Assembly: GCF_910594985.1 (NCBI RefSeq)
Contig: NZ_CAJVCE010000003.1
Coordinates: 1 to 64,000 of the forward strand
DNA from: Paenibacillus allorhizosphaerae
Lineage (GTDB): Bacteria > Bacillota > Bacilli > Paenibacillales > NBRC-103111
Direction: 5' to 3'
Length of the DNA stretch: 64,000 bases
Under the pieces are notes generated by a model, which was not told the DNA's origin, ran no database searches, and saw only the letters and a program-made list of their open reading frames with translations. Both the position numbers and the translations under genes were made by a program. The first letter of the stretch is position 1, and every line of letters begins with the position of its first letter. Below are positions 1 to 9,471 of this stretch, piece by piece.

Positions 1-20
1 TTTAAATTCAATATATAATG

Positions 21-50
21 ATTATCTTCAATCATTTTCATTTATTAATA
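21..50. promoter_or_regulatory. 10-bp-phased repeats upstream of DeoR gene
   Basis: Three consecutive decamers, ATTATCTTCA, ATCATTTTCA and TTTATTAATA, sit in register about 85-115 bases before the DeoR start. Related GATAATGAAAAT-type sequence recurs nearer the gene. They are interpreted as a tandem operator because the two other DeoR genes in the window have similarly phased repeats. Confidence 0.4.
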
Positions 51-134
51 TGAGATAAGCGAGCCGCTCAGTCTTTACATGTAATGATAATATTTGTATA
101 CTTTTCGATAATGAAAATATAAGGAATGACGTAG

Positions 135-893
135 ATGAAAAAGAAGGAAAAGCGTTTTGCCGCCATCTTGGAACTGATCGAAAACAATCAGTTTATGAAT
201 ATAGACGAAATGTGTCAAATCCTCAAAGTATCTCCGGCAACCGTCCGACGAGACTTAGCATTTTTGGAAGAGATCGCTCAAATTAAGCGGGTTAACGGCG
301 GTGCCCTAATTTCTAAAAGCCAAAAAGTGGAGCTCCCCCCTGTTCGCTTGTTAGAAGAAAAACAACGAATCGCTAAAGCCGCGGTGGATTTGGTAAACGA
401 AGGGGATACTATTTTTATGGACGGCGGCACGACAAATTTGGAAATAGCGAGCAAGCTTGCCCTCTTTTCCAATATCACGATTGTCACCACCAGTATTGAG
501 CTTGCCCATAAATTCAGCCAAAGAAAAGATATTTCCATATTTGTCTGCGGGGGCATCATGAGTGACGTAAATCCGAAAGTTAGCATTATTGGACCGCTCG
601 CGGAAAAGATGATTTCCTACTTTCGCGCGAACATTTGTTTTTTGGGTACTTCGGGTATTCATATCAAGAACGGCATTACTGCTCCATATTTAACGTCCGC
701 CGAAGTCAAAAATGTAATGATGCGTCATTCCGCCAAGTCTATTCTTGTCGCGGACCACAGTAAATTCGGCAAGGTGTATTCGGCATTTGTTTGTCCGGTT
801 GAGCATTTTGACATGATGATTACAGATCGGAAAGCGCCGCAGGAAGATATCGATCAACTGGTCTCCAAAGGTGTATCCATTAAGTTGGTTTAA
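135..893 (+). CDS. DeoR/GlpR-family transcriptional regulator
   Basis: A 252-residue DNA-binding repressor of the DeoR/GlpR family, which usually senses a phosphorylated sugar. Seen: an N-terminal winged HTH (about residues 20-45, containing ATVRRDLAFLE) and a DeoR C-terminal sensor domain with the phosphate-binding-like DGGTTNLE at 96-103 and a GGI segment near 139. The ATG follows AAGGAATGACGTAG. The upstream 134 bases carry A/T-rich repeats in 10-bp phase, a likely autoregulatory operator. The partner genes it controls may lie left of the window, because the next gene is convergent. The ligand cannot be told from sequence. Confidence 0.9.
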   Translation: MKKKEKRFAAILELIENNQFMNIDEMCQILKVSPATVRRDLAFLEEIAQIKRVNGGALISKSQKVELPPVRLLEEKQRIAKAAVDLVNEGDTIFMDGGTTNLEIASKLALFSNITIVTTSIELAHKFSQRKDISIFVCGGIMSDVNPKVSIIGPLAEKMISYFRANICFLGTSGIHIKNGITAPYLTSAEVKNVMMRHSAKSILVADHSKFGKVYSAFVCPVEHFDMMITDRKAPQEDIDQLVSKGVSIKLV

Positions 894-1068
894 ATTTTAA
901 ATCTAAGCCCATACAATCGACTACCTCATTATCGTTCGTTACTTCAATGAACGTCAAAGTGGAGCTATCCTTGCGGCAGCTCCACACTATCGTTCTCCGC
1001 TACTTGTATAAAATAAAACCATGCACTTAATGATTACAAATCAAGTAAAGCGGGTTCATGCAACTCGA

Positions 1069-2271
1069 TTATTTTGTTATACCTAGACTTCGCTTATACG
1101 CGAAAATCTCCTCGACGGCTCGATGATACCCGCCCGCAGATCGGAACGAATCGCCAATTTCAACGCTTACCATTCGAAGTGACGCATCCTTGAACACTCG
1201 TTCCGCCGCCTCTCTGAGATCCCCCGCGGTTAAGCCTTCTTGATTTAGGTGAATGCCTGCACCGATTTCAGCCACACGCCGGGCCACCATAGGCTGGTCG
1301 GCGCTTTGGGGAAGTACAATCAGCGGCACGCCATAATAAAAGCCTTCGCTGGTGCTGTTCATGCCACCGTGTGTAATAAACAATTTGGCTCTTTGCAGTA
1401 CTTCGAGTTGCGGTACGTAGTTGCGAACGATAAAATTCGCGGGAATGTCTCCTAATTCCGCTATCTGGGTTTGTCTGCCGACGGATAGAATCACGGTGTA
1501 CTTCGTCTCGGAGAACGCCGCAAAACAGAGCTTGTAAAAATCAACTGCTTGATTGAAAACAGTGCCGAGAGATATATAGATCAGGTGATCCGTATCCACA
1601 TGAGATAAATCAAATTGACCATGTGAGCGCGGCACGATAGACGGTCCCACAAACTTGTATGTCTCGTCGAAGCTTTCTCCTCTTGGTTGGAAATGTTTCG
1701 ACGTGTAGACGATGGTCAATGGCGCGGGATTGCAGAAAACCTCGTAGGCGGAACCAACCTGCACATTGTATTTCGTCTGCATGTTACTGACCAGCTGTTG
1801 AAACTCCTGTTGTGCACGTTCATTCACGTCTGCTGAGAATTGGCGTGAGAGGTGGTCTTGCTGATTGTCGAAGCTGTTTTGTTGAATTGCAAAACTCGTG
1901 CACGAGTTGATTGCCGGCAAGTCGAGTATTTGTGCAAGCAAACGCCCACAGCCGAACATCGAGTCATGAATGATGTAGTCAAAACGTTCTCCTTTGGTTT
2001 GTTCCAGGACACTGGGAATGACGATGTCGGCCGTGCGCAAAAGTCCACCCACTCTTGCCCAAGGATTTCTTCCACCGGCAAGGAACGCCTCCACAAATTT
2101 ACCGCCATCGAACGTGATCACCTCTGCGCCCGTCCCCTCGACGCGATCACGATATTGTTCCGCCGTAACGTAAACTACCTCTTCACCACGACTAATAAGT
2201 TCTTGAACCACACCTAGCGTTGGATTGATATGTCCTTCGGAACCTCCATTGATCAGCAAAACGCGTGCCAT
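1069..2271 (-). CDS. Macrolide-type (MGT) UDP-glycosyltransferase
   Basis: A GT1-family glycosyltransferase of about 400 residues, related to YjiC/macrolide glycosyltransferases, which move sugar from a UDP-sugar to hydrophobic acceptors such as macrolides or flavonoids in the cytoplasm. Seen: the N-terminal Rossmann start (ARVLLINGGSEGHINPTLG) and the C-terminal donor-binding signature HGGMNSTSEGFYYGVPLI followed by PQSADQP. The start is placed at the ATG after AAAGGTGATGACT; a GTG nine bases earlier is also possible. It stands alone, convergent with DeoR and divergent from the AraC gene. The acceptor is unknown; self-protection or xenobiotic detoxification is inferred. Confidence 0.88.
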   Translation of the reverse strand: MARVLLINGGSEGHINPTLGVVQELISRGEEVVYVTAEQYRDRVEGTGAEVITFDGGKFVEAFLAGGRNPWARVGGLLRTADIVIPSVLEQTKGERFDYIIHDSMFGCGRLLAQILDLPAINSCTSFAIQQNSFDNQQDHLSRQFSADVNERAQQEFQQLVSNMQTKYNVQVGSAYEVFCNPAPLTIVYTSKHFQPRGESFDETYKFVGPSIVPRSHGQFDLSHVDTDHLIYISLGTVFNQAVDFYKLCFAAFSETKYTVILSVGRQTQIAELGDIPANFIVRNYVPQLEVLQRAKLFITHGGMNSTSEGFYYGVPLIVLPQSADQPMVARRVAEIGAGIHLNQEGLTAGDLREAAERVFKDASLRMVSVEIGDSFRSAGGYHRAVEEIFAYKRSLGITK

Positions 2272-2638
2272 AGTCATCACCTTTCATAATAAATACACCG
2301 CTTCGAGCACCCACCAGTTGCGGCAACGGAGCGTGTCCAACCGATGCCGGAACTCTCATACTTCAACCCATCCCCTAATACTCACCTATTACCAATAGTA
2401 CCACACTATATTGCCCGTTATTCAATGAAAAAGCTAACCCGTCTCTTTCACTTGAAATGAATGCAATAAATTTTATTAATCTCATATAATTGAATTAATA
2501 TTACAAATAGACAGATATAAAAAATTTTTAATGACAAAAGGTGATATATTTATCGATAAAGAGCGATTTACTATTTTGAAGAAGCGAGACCCGCAGTGGG
2601 GCTATGAACTTGCCGGCGTTGGGAGGTAGTATACGGTT
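2272..2638. other. Divergent intergenic region (367 bp)
   Basis: A/T-rich spacer between the glycosyltransferase and the AraC regulator. It must contain both promoters. A GGGAGGTAG ribosome site lies just before the AraC ATG at 2639. No further gene or clear palindrome was seen. Confidence 0.5.
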
Positions 2639-3547
2639 ATGGATATTCATCTTAATATTTTCGATCAGCCTTACAAGATTGACCATGTAACAACGAACCT
2701 AATGAGTGGCAGAAAAGGGCGTATTACAAAAACGCACCGTCATCCTGTTTTTCATTTCATTTACGTTACAGAAGGACGGGGCGAATTTGAAATAAACGGT
2801 CGTTTGTCCCATGCTGAGCCCGGTTATTTTTATATTATTAATCCGAACGAGTGGCATTCATTCAGCGGCAGTGAAGAAGAGCCGTTATGCGATCTGGAGA
2901 GCACGTTCCTGCTGTTGGATGCATGCGGTCAACCGGCTGTTCTCAATTTTTTCGACGTCATCGAGCAAGGGCGGCAAGTACTGTTGCCCCCCGCTTTAAG
3001 ACGTGAACCACTGGTTGTCCCACCGGATCAGAGGCCGCTGCTCGTTGAAGGGTTTCAACGTTTGATCGATGCGAAAGATTCTTTTTTTTCACATGGCCGT
3101 CTTGAAGTGATGCTTCTGGATTTGCTCACGCGATCTGAAGAAATCATCATGAGGATGAACAGTTTGGAATTGGTCGAACCACCCCATTCCCTTGATTCGG
3201 TCCATACGACAGCATCCAAGCTCAAAAGTTATTTGCATACTTGTGTGGACAAGCCTGTCACCTTGAGAGAGCTTGCAAATACGGTTCATTTGACCCCCAA
3301 TTATTTATGCCGTCTATTCAAAGAATATCTCGGGGAAACACCGATGGGCTATCTGCAGCGTCTCCGCTTACAAGAAGCCCGGAGGCTTCTTACGCATACG
3401 GATCTGCCTGTTTCTGTGATCTCCGAAAAATTATGCTATGAGGAGCCATCCTACTTTGCCAGATTGTTCCGCAAACGGTATGGTATTTCTCCTACCGACT
3501 ACAGGCGGGCAAGATGGTCTGCCAGTTCCGATAATAGGTTAATATAG
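2639..3547 (+). CDS. AraC-family regulator with cupin sensor domain
   Basis: A 302-residue AraC-type activator. Seen: an N-terminal cupin (HRHPVFHFIYVTEGRGEFEI, then PGYFYIINPNEWHSF) typical of sugar-sensing members, and two C-terminal HTHs (about residues 195-292) with LCRLFKEYLGETPMGYLQ and the family tail SYFARLFRKRYGISPTDYR. A strong GGGAGGTAG precedes the ATG. The next genes on the strand are a phytanoyl-CoA dioxygenase-like enzyme and a solute-binding lipoprotein, spaced 90 and 125 bases apart, so they are its likely targets. The inducer is unknown. Confidence 0.9.
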   Translation: MDIHLNIFDQPYKIDHVTTNLMSGRKGRITKTHRHPVFHFIYVTEGRGEFEINGRLSHAEPGYFYIINPNEWHSFSGSEEEPLCDLESTFLLLDACGQPAVLNFFDVIEQGRQVLLPPALRREPLVVPPDQRPLLVEGFQRLIDAKDSFFSHGRLEVMLLDLLTRSEEIIMRMNSLELVEPPHSLDSVHTTASKLKSYLHTCVDKPVTLRELANTVHLTPNYLCRLFKEYLGETPMGYLQRLRLQEARRLLTHTDLPVSVISEKLCYEEPSYFARLFRKRYGISPTDYRRARWSASSDNRLI

Positions 3548-3637
3548 TGTTCAAACGCTGTAATTTTGTACTCCTGAACTGACTATTTTTTCGACTATAC
3601 TTGAACTAATCCATTCAAAAATAAGGAGCTGAATCGA

Positions 3638-4519
3638 ATGAAGCTTTCATTAGAACAGATCATCGATTTTCAGACGAAAGGTTTTTTGATCGCGGAGGAT
3701 GTGTTGACAGATAACGATTTACAGCCGGTGATCGATGAGATCAACCGTACCGTCGAAGAACGGGCGCAAGCGCTCTACGCACAGGGAAAAATCCGCGATT
3801 TGCACACGGAGGAGCCGTTCGAAAGACGCTTTTTGCTGCTGCAAAAGCAATGCCCGGAAATCGGCAAAGCTTTTGACATCATGCATCTCCGCGGAAAAGC
3901 GATGTTTGATTTTTTGAAAAACGAAAATCTGCTCGATATCGTCGAATGCCTCTTGGGCAGTGAAATCATGTGCAATCCGATTCAGCATTTACGCGCCAAG
4001 CTTCCGGTCGATCCAACGGCGGAACGCGTGAGCTCGTTCGAGAATGTGCCGTGGCATCAGGATGCCGCCGTCACACTTGAGGAAGCGGACCCTTCCGAAA
4101 TCATTACCTTCTGGATGCCTCTCGTCGATGCGACAGCGGAAACCGGCTGTATGGAACTGATGCGGGACGTATTCAAGGGTGGATTGATCAAACATCAAGC
4201 TGCAGGCGGAACAATGATAGTTCCGGAACTGATGCCGAAAGTGCAGCCTACAATTGGCGAATGCCGCAAAGGCGGCATGGTTATCATGAACAAATATACG
4301 CCTCATCGCGGAACGACGAACCGCTCGAACATCATCCGCTGGTCGCTCGATTTGAGATACCATAAGACAGGAGCAGCATCCGGCAGGCCTTTCCATCCAT
4401 CCTTCGTTGTACGCAGTAAATCCCATCCGGACAGTGTGCTGAACGATCATGAGGAGTGGTGCCGGCTTTGGGAAGACGCATTGGTCAGCTCGAAGGGGCA
4501 AAGAGGTCACCGAGTTTGA
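3638..4519 (+). CDS. Phytanoyl-CoA dioxygenase (PhyH) family protein
   Basis: A 293-residue Fe(II)/2-oxoglutarate-dependent oxygenase of the PhyH family, which hydroxylates small molecules. Seen: the iron-binding HxD motif in VPWHQDAAVTLEE (about residues 140-150) and the distal histidine plus 2-oxoglutarate arginine in YTPHRGTTNRSNIIRWSLD (about 223-241). So the active site looks intact. AAGGAGCTGAATCGA precedes the ATG. It lies between an AraC regulator and a solute-binding lipoprotein, which suggests hydroxylation of an imported or sensed compound. Bacterial PhyH proteins act on very varied substrates, so none is proposed. Confidence 0.85.
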   Translation: MKLSLEQIIDFQTKGFLIAEDVLTDNDLQPVIDEINRTVEERAQALYAQGKIRDLHTEEPFERRFLLLQKQCPEIGKAFDIMHLRGKAMFDFLKNENLLDIVECLLGSEIMCNPIQHLRAKLPVDPTAERVSSFENVPWHQDAAVTLEEADPSEIITFWMPLVDATAETGCMELMRDVFKGGLIKHQAAGGTMIVPELMPKVQPTIGECRKGGMVIMNKYTPHRGTTNRSNIIRWSLDLRYHKTGAASGRPFHPSFVVRSKSHPDSVLNDHEEWCRLWEDALVSSKGQRGHRV

Positions 4520-4644
4520 ACACGAGGCACAGTCATGGATTTTACTTATCAGACGGCACTCGAGATTCATGGTGTCACATATAGCATATTGGCTACAATT
4601 GAAAGCGCATTCTTGAGAGAAGACACTCGAAAGGGGAACTGCGT

Positions 4645-5970
4645 ATGAAATTGTTGAAAAGGATGTTGGTTGCTACGACAGCTTGTTTACCATTCGTTTT
4701 ATCTTCATGCGGTGGCACGGATATCAACGGAGTTTCAAACAAGGATACGGCACAAGAAAGCCGCGAACCGACGGAACTGACCATCTTCTACCCCTTCCCT
4801 GCTGACTGGCCGCCTGACCTATTTGAGAAAGTGTTCACTCAGCCGATCCAACAGAAATTCCCCCACTTGACGATTAAATATATTCCCGCTGTGAAGGGCT
4901 CCTCCATTAAGGAGCTCATCACGGCAGGACAGAAAGTGGATATCATCTATACTTCCAGCGGCTCAACTTTCGGCCAATTGATCGATAACGACCTGCAGTA
5001 CGATATTAGTCCTTTGATCAAAAAGTATAATTACGATTTGAACAAGCTCGATCCCACAGTCGTGGATATGGCACGAAAGCTTGCAGGAGATAAAGGTATT
5101 TACGGACTGCCTGTATTGGTACTGCCCAGCACGATGTATTATAACAAGGATATTTTTGATAAATTCGGCGTTGCTTACCCGAAAGAAGGGATTACTTGGG
5201 ATGAGCTGTACGAATTGAGCAAGCAGCTTTCCCGTTCCGATGGACAAATTCAATACGTTGGGCTTGGCGCTTCATTCGGGCATATGGCTACTCTGAATCA
5301 ATACTCTCTCCCGCTGGTCGATCCGGTGACCAAGACCACGACCATTGACAAAGATGAAAGATGGAAATCGTTCGTACAAAATATTGTACGATTTTACCAA
5401 ATCCCAGGTGTGGCAAGCGTTAGCAAATCGTGGTCGGAACCTCATGAGCGGAACCGGTTTGTCAAAGACCGGACGGTAGCTATGTTTTTGGCGCAGACGG
5501 CGCTGTACACGGAAGAGGAACTATCCAACATGAACTGGGATTTCGCCTCCTATCCCGTAATGGCGGATAAACCGGGAATCGGGGCTCAGGCCTATCCAAT
5601 CAACTTCTATATTACTTCCCAAAGCGAGCATAAGGAACAAGCATTCGAAGTGATTTCCTATCTGACTTCCGAGGAGTTCCAGTCGAGGAATGTGAAGCAG
5701 GGCAGATTTATTACCGCCCTGAACGACAAGTCAATCAGAGCCTCATTCGGTAAGGAAAATCCCCTTTATCAAGGCAAAAATGTGAAGGCGCTTCAACCGC
5801 AAAATTATGCCCCTCCTGCAGTTCCAAATCAATATAACGGGATGGTTGGAATCAATTCAGGCATAATCGATATCATCAACACGGGTAAGGATATCAATAC
5901 GATGCTCAGAGAAGTTGCGGAAAAGGCGAACAAGAGCATCGCCGATGCCGAAGCGGCAAAGTCAAAGTGA
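4645..5970 (+). CDS. Family-1 extracellular solute-binding lipoprotein (orphan)
   Basis: A 441-residue substrate-binding lipoprotein, probably for a sugar or oligosaccharide. Seen: a signal peptide with a lipobox ending in SSC at about residue 22; a central YYNKDIFDKFGVAYPKEG and ITWDELYEL block shared with five other proteins in this window; and the C-terminal KDINTMLREVAEKANKSI block. The start follows GAAAGGGGAACTGCGT. Permease and ATPase genes, normally adjacent, are absent. The nearest upstream gene is the PhyH-like oxygenase. It may use permeases encoded elsewhere or act in sensing; the sequence does not decide. Confidence 0.9.
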   Translation: MKLLKRMLVATTACLPFVLSSCGGTDINGVSNKDTAQESREPTELTIFYPFPADWPPDLFEKVFTQPIQQKFPHLTIKYIPAVKGSSIKELITAGQKVDIIYTSSGSTFGQLIDNDLQYDISPLIKKYNYDLNKLDPTVVDMARKLAGDKGIYGLPVLVLPSTMYYNKDIFDKFGVAYPKEGITWDELYELSKQLSRSDGQIQYVGLGASFGHMATLNQYSLPLVDPVTKTTTIDKDERWKSFVQNIVRFYQIPGVASVSKSWSEPHERNRFVKDRTVAMFLAQTALYTEEELSNMNWDFASYPVMADKPGIGAQAYPINFYITSQSEHKEQAFEVISYLTSEEFQSRNVKQGRFITALNDKSIRASFGKENPLYQGKNVKALQPQNYAPPAVPNQYNGMVGINSGIIDIINTGKDINTMLREVAEKANKSIADAEAAKSK

Positions 5971-6011
5971 TGTATCTGCCCGCTTAACAATACAAAGGAG
6001 GAGCTGCTGCG

Positions 6012-6302
6012 ATGAAGCAAGCTCCTCAACATTATCTCTATCATCTCCGCCTACACTGGCTCCGGTACGATATTAGGGAAAATGCGCAGAGACGCGGACA
6101 TTGTTGTAGCATGAAGCTACATGCCGCAGTACTGATATGCGCCTTGGTACAGGTATTGCCTCAGCTACCCAGGTGGCGAGCGGTGGCGGGAAGTATAGTA
6201 CGAGCGGGACTAACTCCGCAATCGAAAGCGGGAACCAAACAGCAGCACGCTGTCGGCGGAGGCGGAACGGCTTTGAATAATTTACTCAACACTATGCAAT
6301 AA
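6012..6302 (+). pseudogene. Possible decayed gene remnant, unidentified
   Basis: An ATG with a strong AAAGGAGGAGCTGCTGCG ribosome site opens a 96-codon frame with unusual composition (many His, Arg, Cys and Gly). Reading other frames gives short natural-looking stretches, such as IISAYTGSGTILGKMRRD near the start and an S/T/A-rich ATQVASGGGKYSTSG later. This suggests a gene broken by frameshifts. No family is assigned. It lies between two convergent solute-binding protein genes in a 390-base gap that is otherwise without features. Confidence 0.25.
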
Positions 6303-6360
6303 TTGCCGGCTGCCCTCCGTAATTTCCGTCATTAAACGGCCGCCATCGTACGCTTCTTCG

Positions 6361-7686
6361 TCATGGCCCTATCTGGCTCTGAACGGCTTTGTTGGCTTTT
6401 TCTTCCGCATCCCGCAATGCAGTGTTAATGTCCATGCTGCCGTCCACCACTTTTTTCAAATTTTCTTTCAGAGGCTTGTTGGCAGCATCATAATACTCCG
6501 TTCTAACCCCGATGGCTGCCGATTTCACTTTAAAGATGCTCTGCACGTTCTTCTGCTTCATGACCGGGTTGTTGGCCGCGAAACTTTTCTTCAGCTCTTC
6601 ATCGTTCAAAGATGGCAATTTTAACCCTTCCTTGGCGATGACCATTTGATTTTCTTTACCGACGATTTCCTGTATAACTTGAAACGCTTCCTGCTTATAC
6701 TTGCTCTGAGAGCAAATCATCATCAGCCAAGGACCGCTGGCGGGGCCGACCCCCGGATTCTCTTTAAACGTAGGATAGGAGACCAAATCCCAATTCATCC
6801 CCGTCCCGCCTTGATTTTCCGCCGTCATGAGGTTGCTTGCGTACGTTCCCCAGTCCGGAAGCATGGCCAATGTTTTGTCTTTCAGAAATCTGTCTCTTCC
6901 CGAACCATACCCGGATTTGTTATTCGGCAAACCTGTAATGTTTTTCATAAGCTGGAATACCGCTTTCCATTGCTCATTATTAAATTGCGCTTTCCTTGTC
7001 GCCGGATTGACGAGAGGCTCCGGGGACAATTGACTGTATACATAAAACGCATCCACCTGGCTGCCCAGTGGATAATATTGGGTGGTTCCATCCGTTCCGC
7101 CTAACTTTCTGCCCAACTCCAACACATCATCCCATGTCATGCCATCTTTCGGGTACCCTACCGCAAATTTGTCGAAAATGTCCTTGTTATAATATAGCGC
7201 CGTATATTGGGCAGCCCAGGGGATCGCGTACAAATCGCCTTTTTTGCCGTATAAATCGTTCACGTTCATAAGGGTCGGCGTATATTTTGTCCGATCGAAT
7301 CCGTTCGCTTTGGCAAGCGAGCTCAATTCTTCGGCCATCCCCACATCTTTCATCTTGAGAACGGAATAAGTGTCGACCGTCATAATATCCGGATAAGTGC
7401 CTGCGGCAATCAGATCTTCCAGTTTTTTGTTACGAAGCACTTCAAACGTAATATACGGATATTTTTTTTGCATCGGTTCTTCAACATACCGCTTAAATTC
7501 ATCCTCGGACATCCCTGCGGAATGCATGTAAAAAGTAAGCGTTACCGGTTCATGTGGCGCGGAGGTTTTGCCGGATTTATCGGCCCCCCCATCCGCCGCA
7601 GTGCCGGCGCCGCTTCCCCCACAAGCGGTTGCGAGGAAACATACCGGAAGCAACGCTGAAGCAAGTCTGATTTTTTTGTGCCACAT
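6361..7686 (-). CDS. Family-1 extracellular solute-binding lipoprotein (orphan)
   Basis: A lipoprotein of about 441 residues, homologous to the one at 4645. Seen: signal peptide and lipobox (LLPVCFLATACGGSG), the YYNKDIFDKFAVGYPKDGMTW block and the C-terminal DINTALRDAEEKANKAV. The start is set at the ATG preceded by GGGAGGAAAAAAG; the frame is open further upstream but without a ribosome site. It is the last gene after a HAD/GDPD/SDR operon on the same strand, 219 bases from the SDR, so it may have its own promoter. No permease is nearby. The ligand is unknown. Confidence 0.9.
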   Translation of the reverse strand: MWHKKIRLASALLPVCFLATACGGSGAGTAADGGADKSGKTSAPHEPVTLTFYMHSAGMSEDEFKRYVEEPMQKKYPYITFEVLRNKKLEDLIAAGTYPDIMTVDTYSVLKMKDVGMAEELSSLAKANGFDRTKYTPTLMNVNDLYGKKGDLYAIPWAAQYTALYYNKDIFDKFAVGYPKDGMTWDDVLELGRKLGGTDGTTQYYPLGSQVDAFYVYSQLSPEPLVNPATRKAQFNNEQWKAVFQLMKNITGLPNNKSGYGSGRDRFLKDKTLAMLPDWGTYASNLMTAENQGGTGMNWDLVSYPTFKENPGVGPASGPWLMMICSQSKYKQEAFQVIQEIVGKENQMVIAKEGLKLPSLNDEELKKSFAANNPVMKQKNVQSIFKVKSAAIGVRTEYYDAANKPLKENLKKVVDGSMDINTALRDAEEKANKAVQSQIGP

Positions 7687-7905
7687 TCTTTTTTCCTCCC
7701 TTTTGAGTGCTAGTCGGCGATATGAGGCCGGATTTCCTATGGTTCGCAAGGTAGACAGGTAAGGCCCGCGTCTTTACATTTACGATCGTATTAACCTTAA
7801 AGTCCCCGTTGTTACTGTATGCGCTTACAACCTTGCGAATAACATAATAGCTACTGCTCAGATGTACGGCATTTAAAAACATGCTTCACCTACAAGTCTG
7901 ACACT

Positions 7906-8685
7906 TTACCAGACGGTATATCCTCCGTCTACCGTGAACACACCGCCAGTTGTATACGAGGATGCCTCCGAAGCCAAATAAACGGCGATTCCTTGAAGCT
8001 CATCCGGCACTCCGGGACGTCCCATCGGGGTCATGCTCATCCAACGATCGATCAATTGTCCGCCTTCGCGGAAAAATTTTTCCGTCAGCTCCGTTTTCAT
8101 ATATCCCGGTGCAATCGTATTCACTCTGATCCCGTAGGGGGCCCACTCAGCGGCTAATGTTTTCGTCAGCGAGATGACGCCGGCTTTGGATACGTTATAG
8201 GCGATTTGACATTGCGGTGTATTGACGATGATGCCGGACATGGACGAAATATTAATAATCGATCCTTTCCGCTGCCGGATCATTTCCTGCCCGATCGTTT
8301 GGGACATCAGAAAGACGCCGTTCAAGTTTACATCCATGACATCCAGCCAGTCCTGGTAGAGCACGTCTTCGGCTTTGGCATTTCTGACGATACCCGCATT
8401 ATTAATGAGCACATCGATACGCCCGAACTCCCGGACCGTCTCTTCCCGTACCCGGCGTACGTCTTCGGGACTGCATACATTCGCTTCCAGCGCATAAACC
8501 CGCACCCCATATTGAGAGCGAAGCTCTTCCGCCGTAGCTTCCGCATGACTGCGGTTAATGTCGGCAATGACGATGTTGGAACCCATCTCGGCCAAAGCGG
8601 ACGCCATCGATTTTCCAAGGCCAGTGGCTCCGCCTGTTACAATGGACGTATATTGCTGCAAGCTCATTTTATCCTTGATGCTCAT
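7906..8685 (-). CDS. SDR-family oxidoreductase
   Basis: A classical short-chain dehydrogenase of about 259 residues, closest in appearance to gluconate 5-dehydrogenase or 3-oxoacyl-ACP reductase types. Seen: the NAD(P)-binding TGGATGLG, the structural NNAG, the catalytic Ser in INISSMSG and the YNVSK active site, followed by the PG/TE segment APGYMKTELTE. The second ATG is preferred because AAGGAG lies nine bases before it and only three before the first. It is 19 bases downstream of the GDPD gene, so they form one operon. The substrate is probably a polyol or keto sugar, by context only. Confidence 0.9.
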   Translation of the reverse strand: MSIKDKMSLQQYTSIVTGGATGLGKSMASALAEMGSNIVIADINRSHAEATAEELRSQYGVRVYALEANVCSPEDVRRVREETVREFGRIDVLINNAGIVRNAKAEDVLYQDWLDVMDVNLNGVFLMSQTIGQEMIRQRKGSIINISSMSGIIVNTPQCQIAYNVSKAGVISLTKTLAAEWAPYGIRVNTIAPGYMKTELTEKFFREGGQLIDRWMSMTPMGRPGVPDELQGIAVYLASEASSYTTGGVFTVDGGYTVW

Positions 8686-8704
8686 ACGCATTCACTCCTT
8701 AGTT

Positions 8705-9430
8705 CTATACATGCAACTCGGGATGGCTCTTGTAGAATTCGGCCCATCTTTCCAGTTCATTGGTCGTAACCAGGGAAGACGGATATTCGGCCGCTACCAA
8801 TTCCATATCGGCGAGCGTATCCACCGGCCATGGATTAAGTAAGATACCGTTCGATAGAATCATGTCCGCATACTCTGCGGTCATCATGCGCATCGGCACA
8901 CCGAGAAAGTCGCAATTGTTTTCTTTCATAAACGGAAACACATAAGGCATGCTGCAGGAACTTGTTAAACCAAGCCGGATATCTTTGTTAAGCCGTCTGA
9001 TTTTGGCGATGGAAAAATGATCGAAGCCGATGATGATCGATTGATCCAAAGTATCCGTTTGTCGGAGCAACTCGAGCGTCTTTTCCTCCAAGCCCGGATA
9101 AAGATATCCCTGCTGCTTCAGCTCGACCATAATGGCCAAATTTTTTCCTCTGAGCAGTCGCAACGTTTCTTCCAGCGTCGGAATCGTTTCAATCTCGCGG
9201 ACACGAAGCCGCTTCAGCTCATCTAATGTGTAATCCCGCACCATGCCTTGGTTCCCCGTCATCCTGTTCACCGTAAAATCATGCATCACAACTGGAATGC
9301 CGTCTTTGCTCAGCTGCACGTCAAACTCTACATACGTAAAGTTAAGGTCGCAGGCGGCTTGAAATGAAGACAACGTATTTTCCGGATATTTGGCCGGGTA
9401 TCCCCGGTGGGCGATTCCTTTAATGTGCAT
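8705..9430 (-). CDS. Glycerophosphodiester phosphodiesterase
   Basis: A GDPD-family enzyme of about 241 residues that hydrolyses glycerophosphodiesters to glycerol 3-phosphate and an alcohol. Seen: the N-terminal HRGYPAKYPENT signature, the metal-binding VEFDVQLSKDG, then VVMHDFTVNRMTG and the late VELKQQGY. No signal peptide, so it is cytoplasmic (UgpQ-like). The start is the ATG after GGAGGAGAAAAACG. It lies between HAD phosphatase (41 bases upstream) and SDR genes. Together they suggest use of a phosphodiester or phosphorylated polyol. The specific substrate is not visible. Confidence 0.9.
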   Translation of the reverse strand: MHIKGIAHRGYPAKYPENTLSSFQAACDLNFTYVEFDVQLSKDGIPVVMHDFTVNRMTGNQGMVRDYTLDELKRLRVREIETIPTLEETLRLLRGKNLAIMVELKQQGYLYPGLEEKTLELLRQTDTLDQSIIIGFDHFSIAKIRRLNKDIRLGLTSSCSMPYVFPFMKENNCDFLGVPMRMMTAEYADMILSNGILLNPWPVDTLADMELVAAEYPSSLVTTNELERWAEFYKSHPELHV

Positions 9431-9471
9431 CGTTTTTCTCCTCCGCGTTCTGATCATCTTATGCAAACCGT

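Noticed and set aside
959..985. GTGGAGCT/AGCTCCAC hairpin after the first DeoR gene
   Set aside because: Stem is good but no U-tract follows; terminator function is doubtful.
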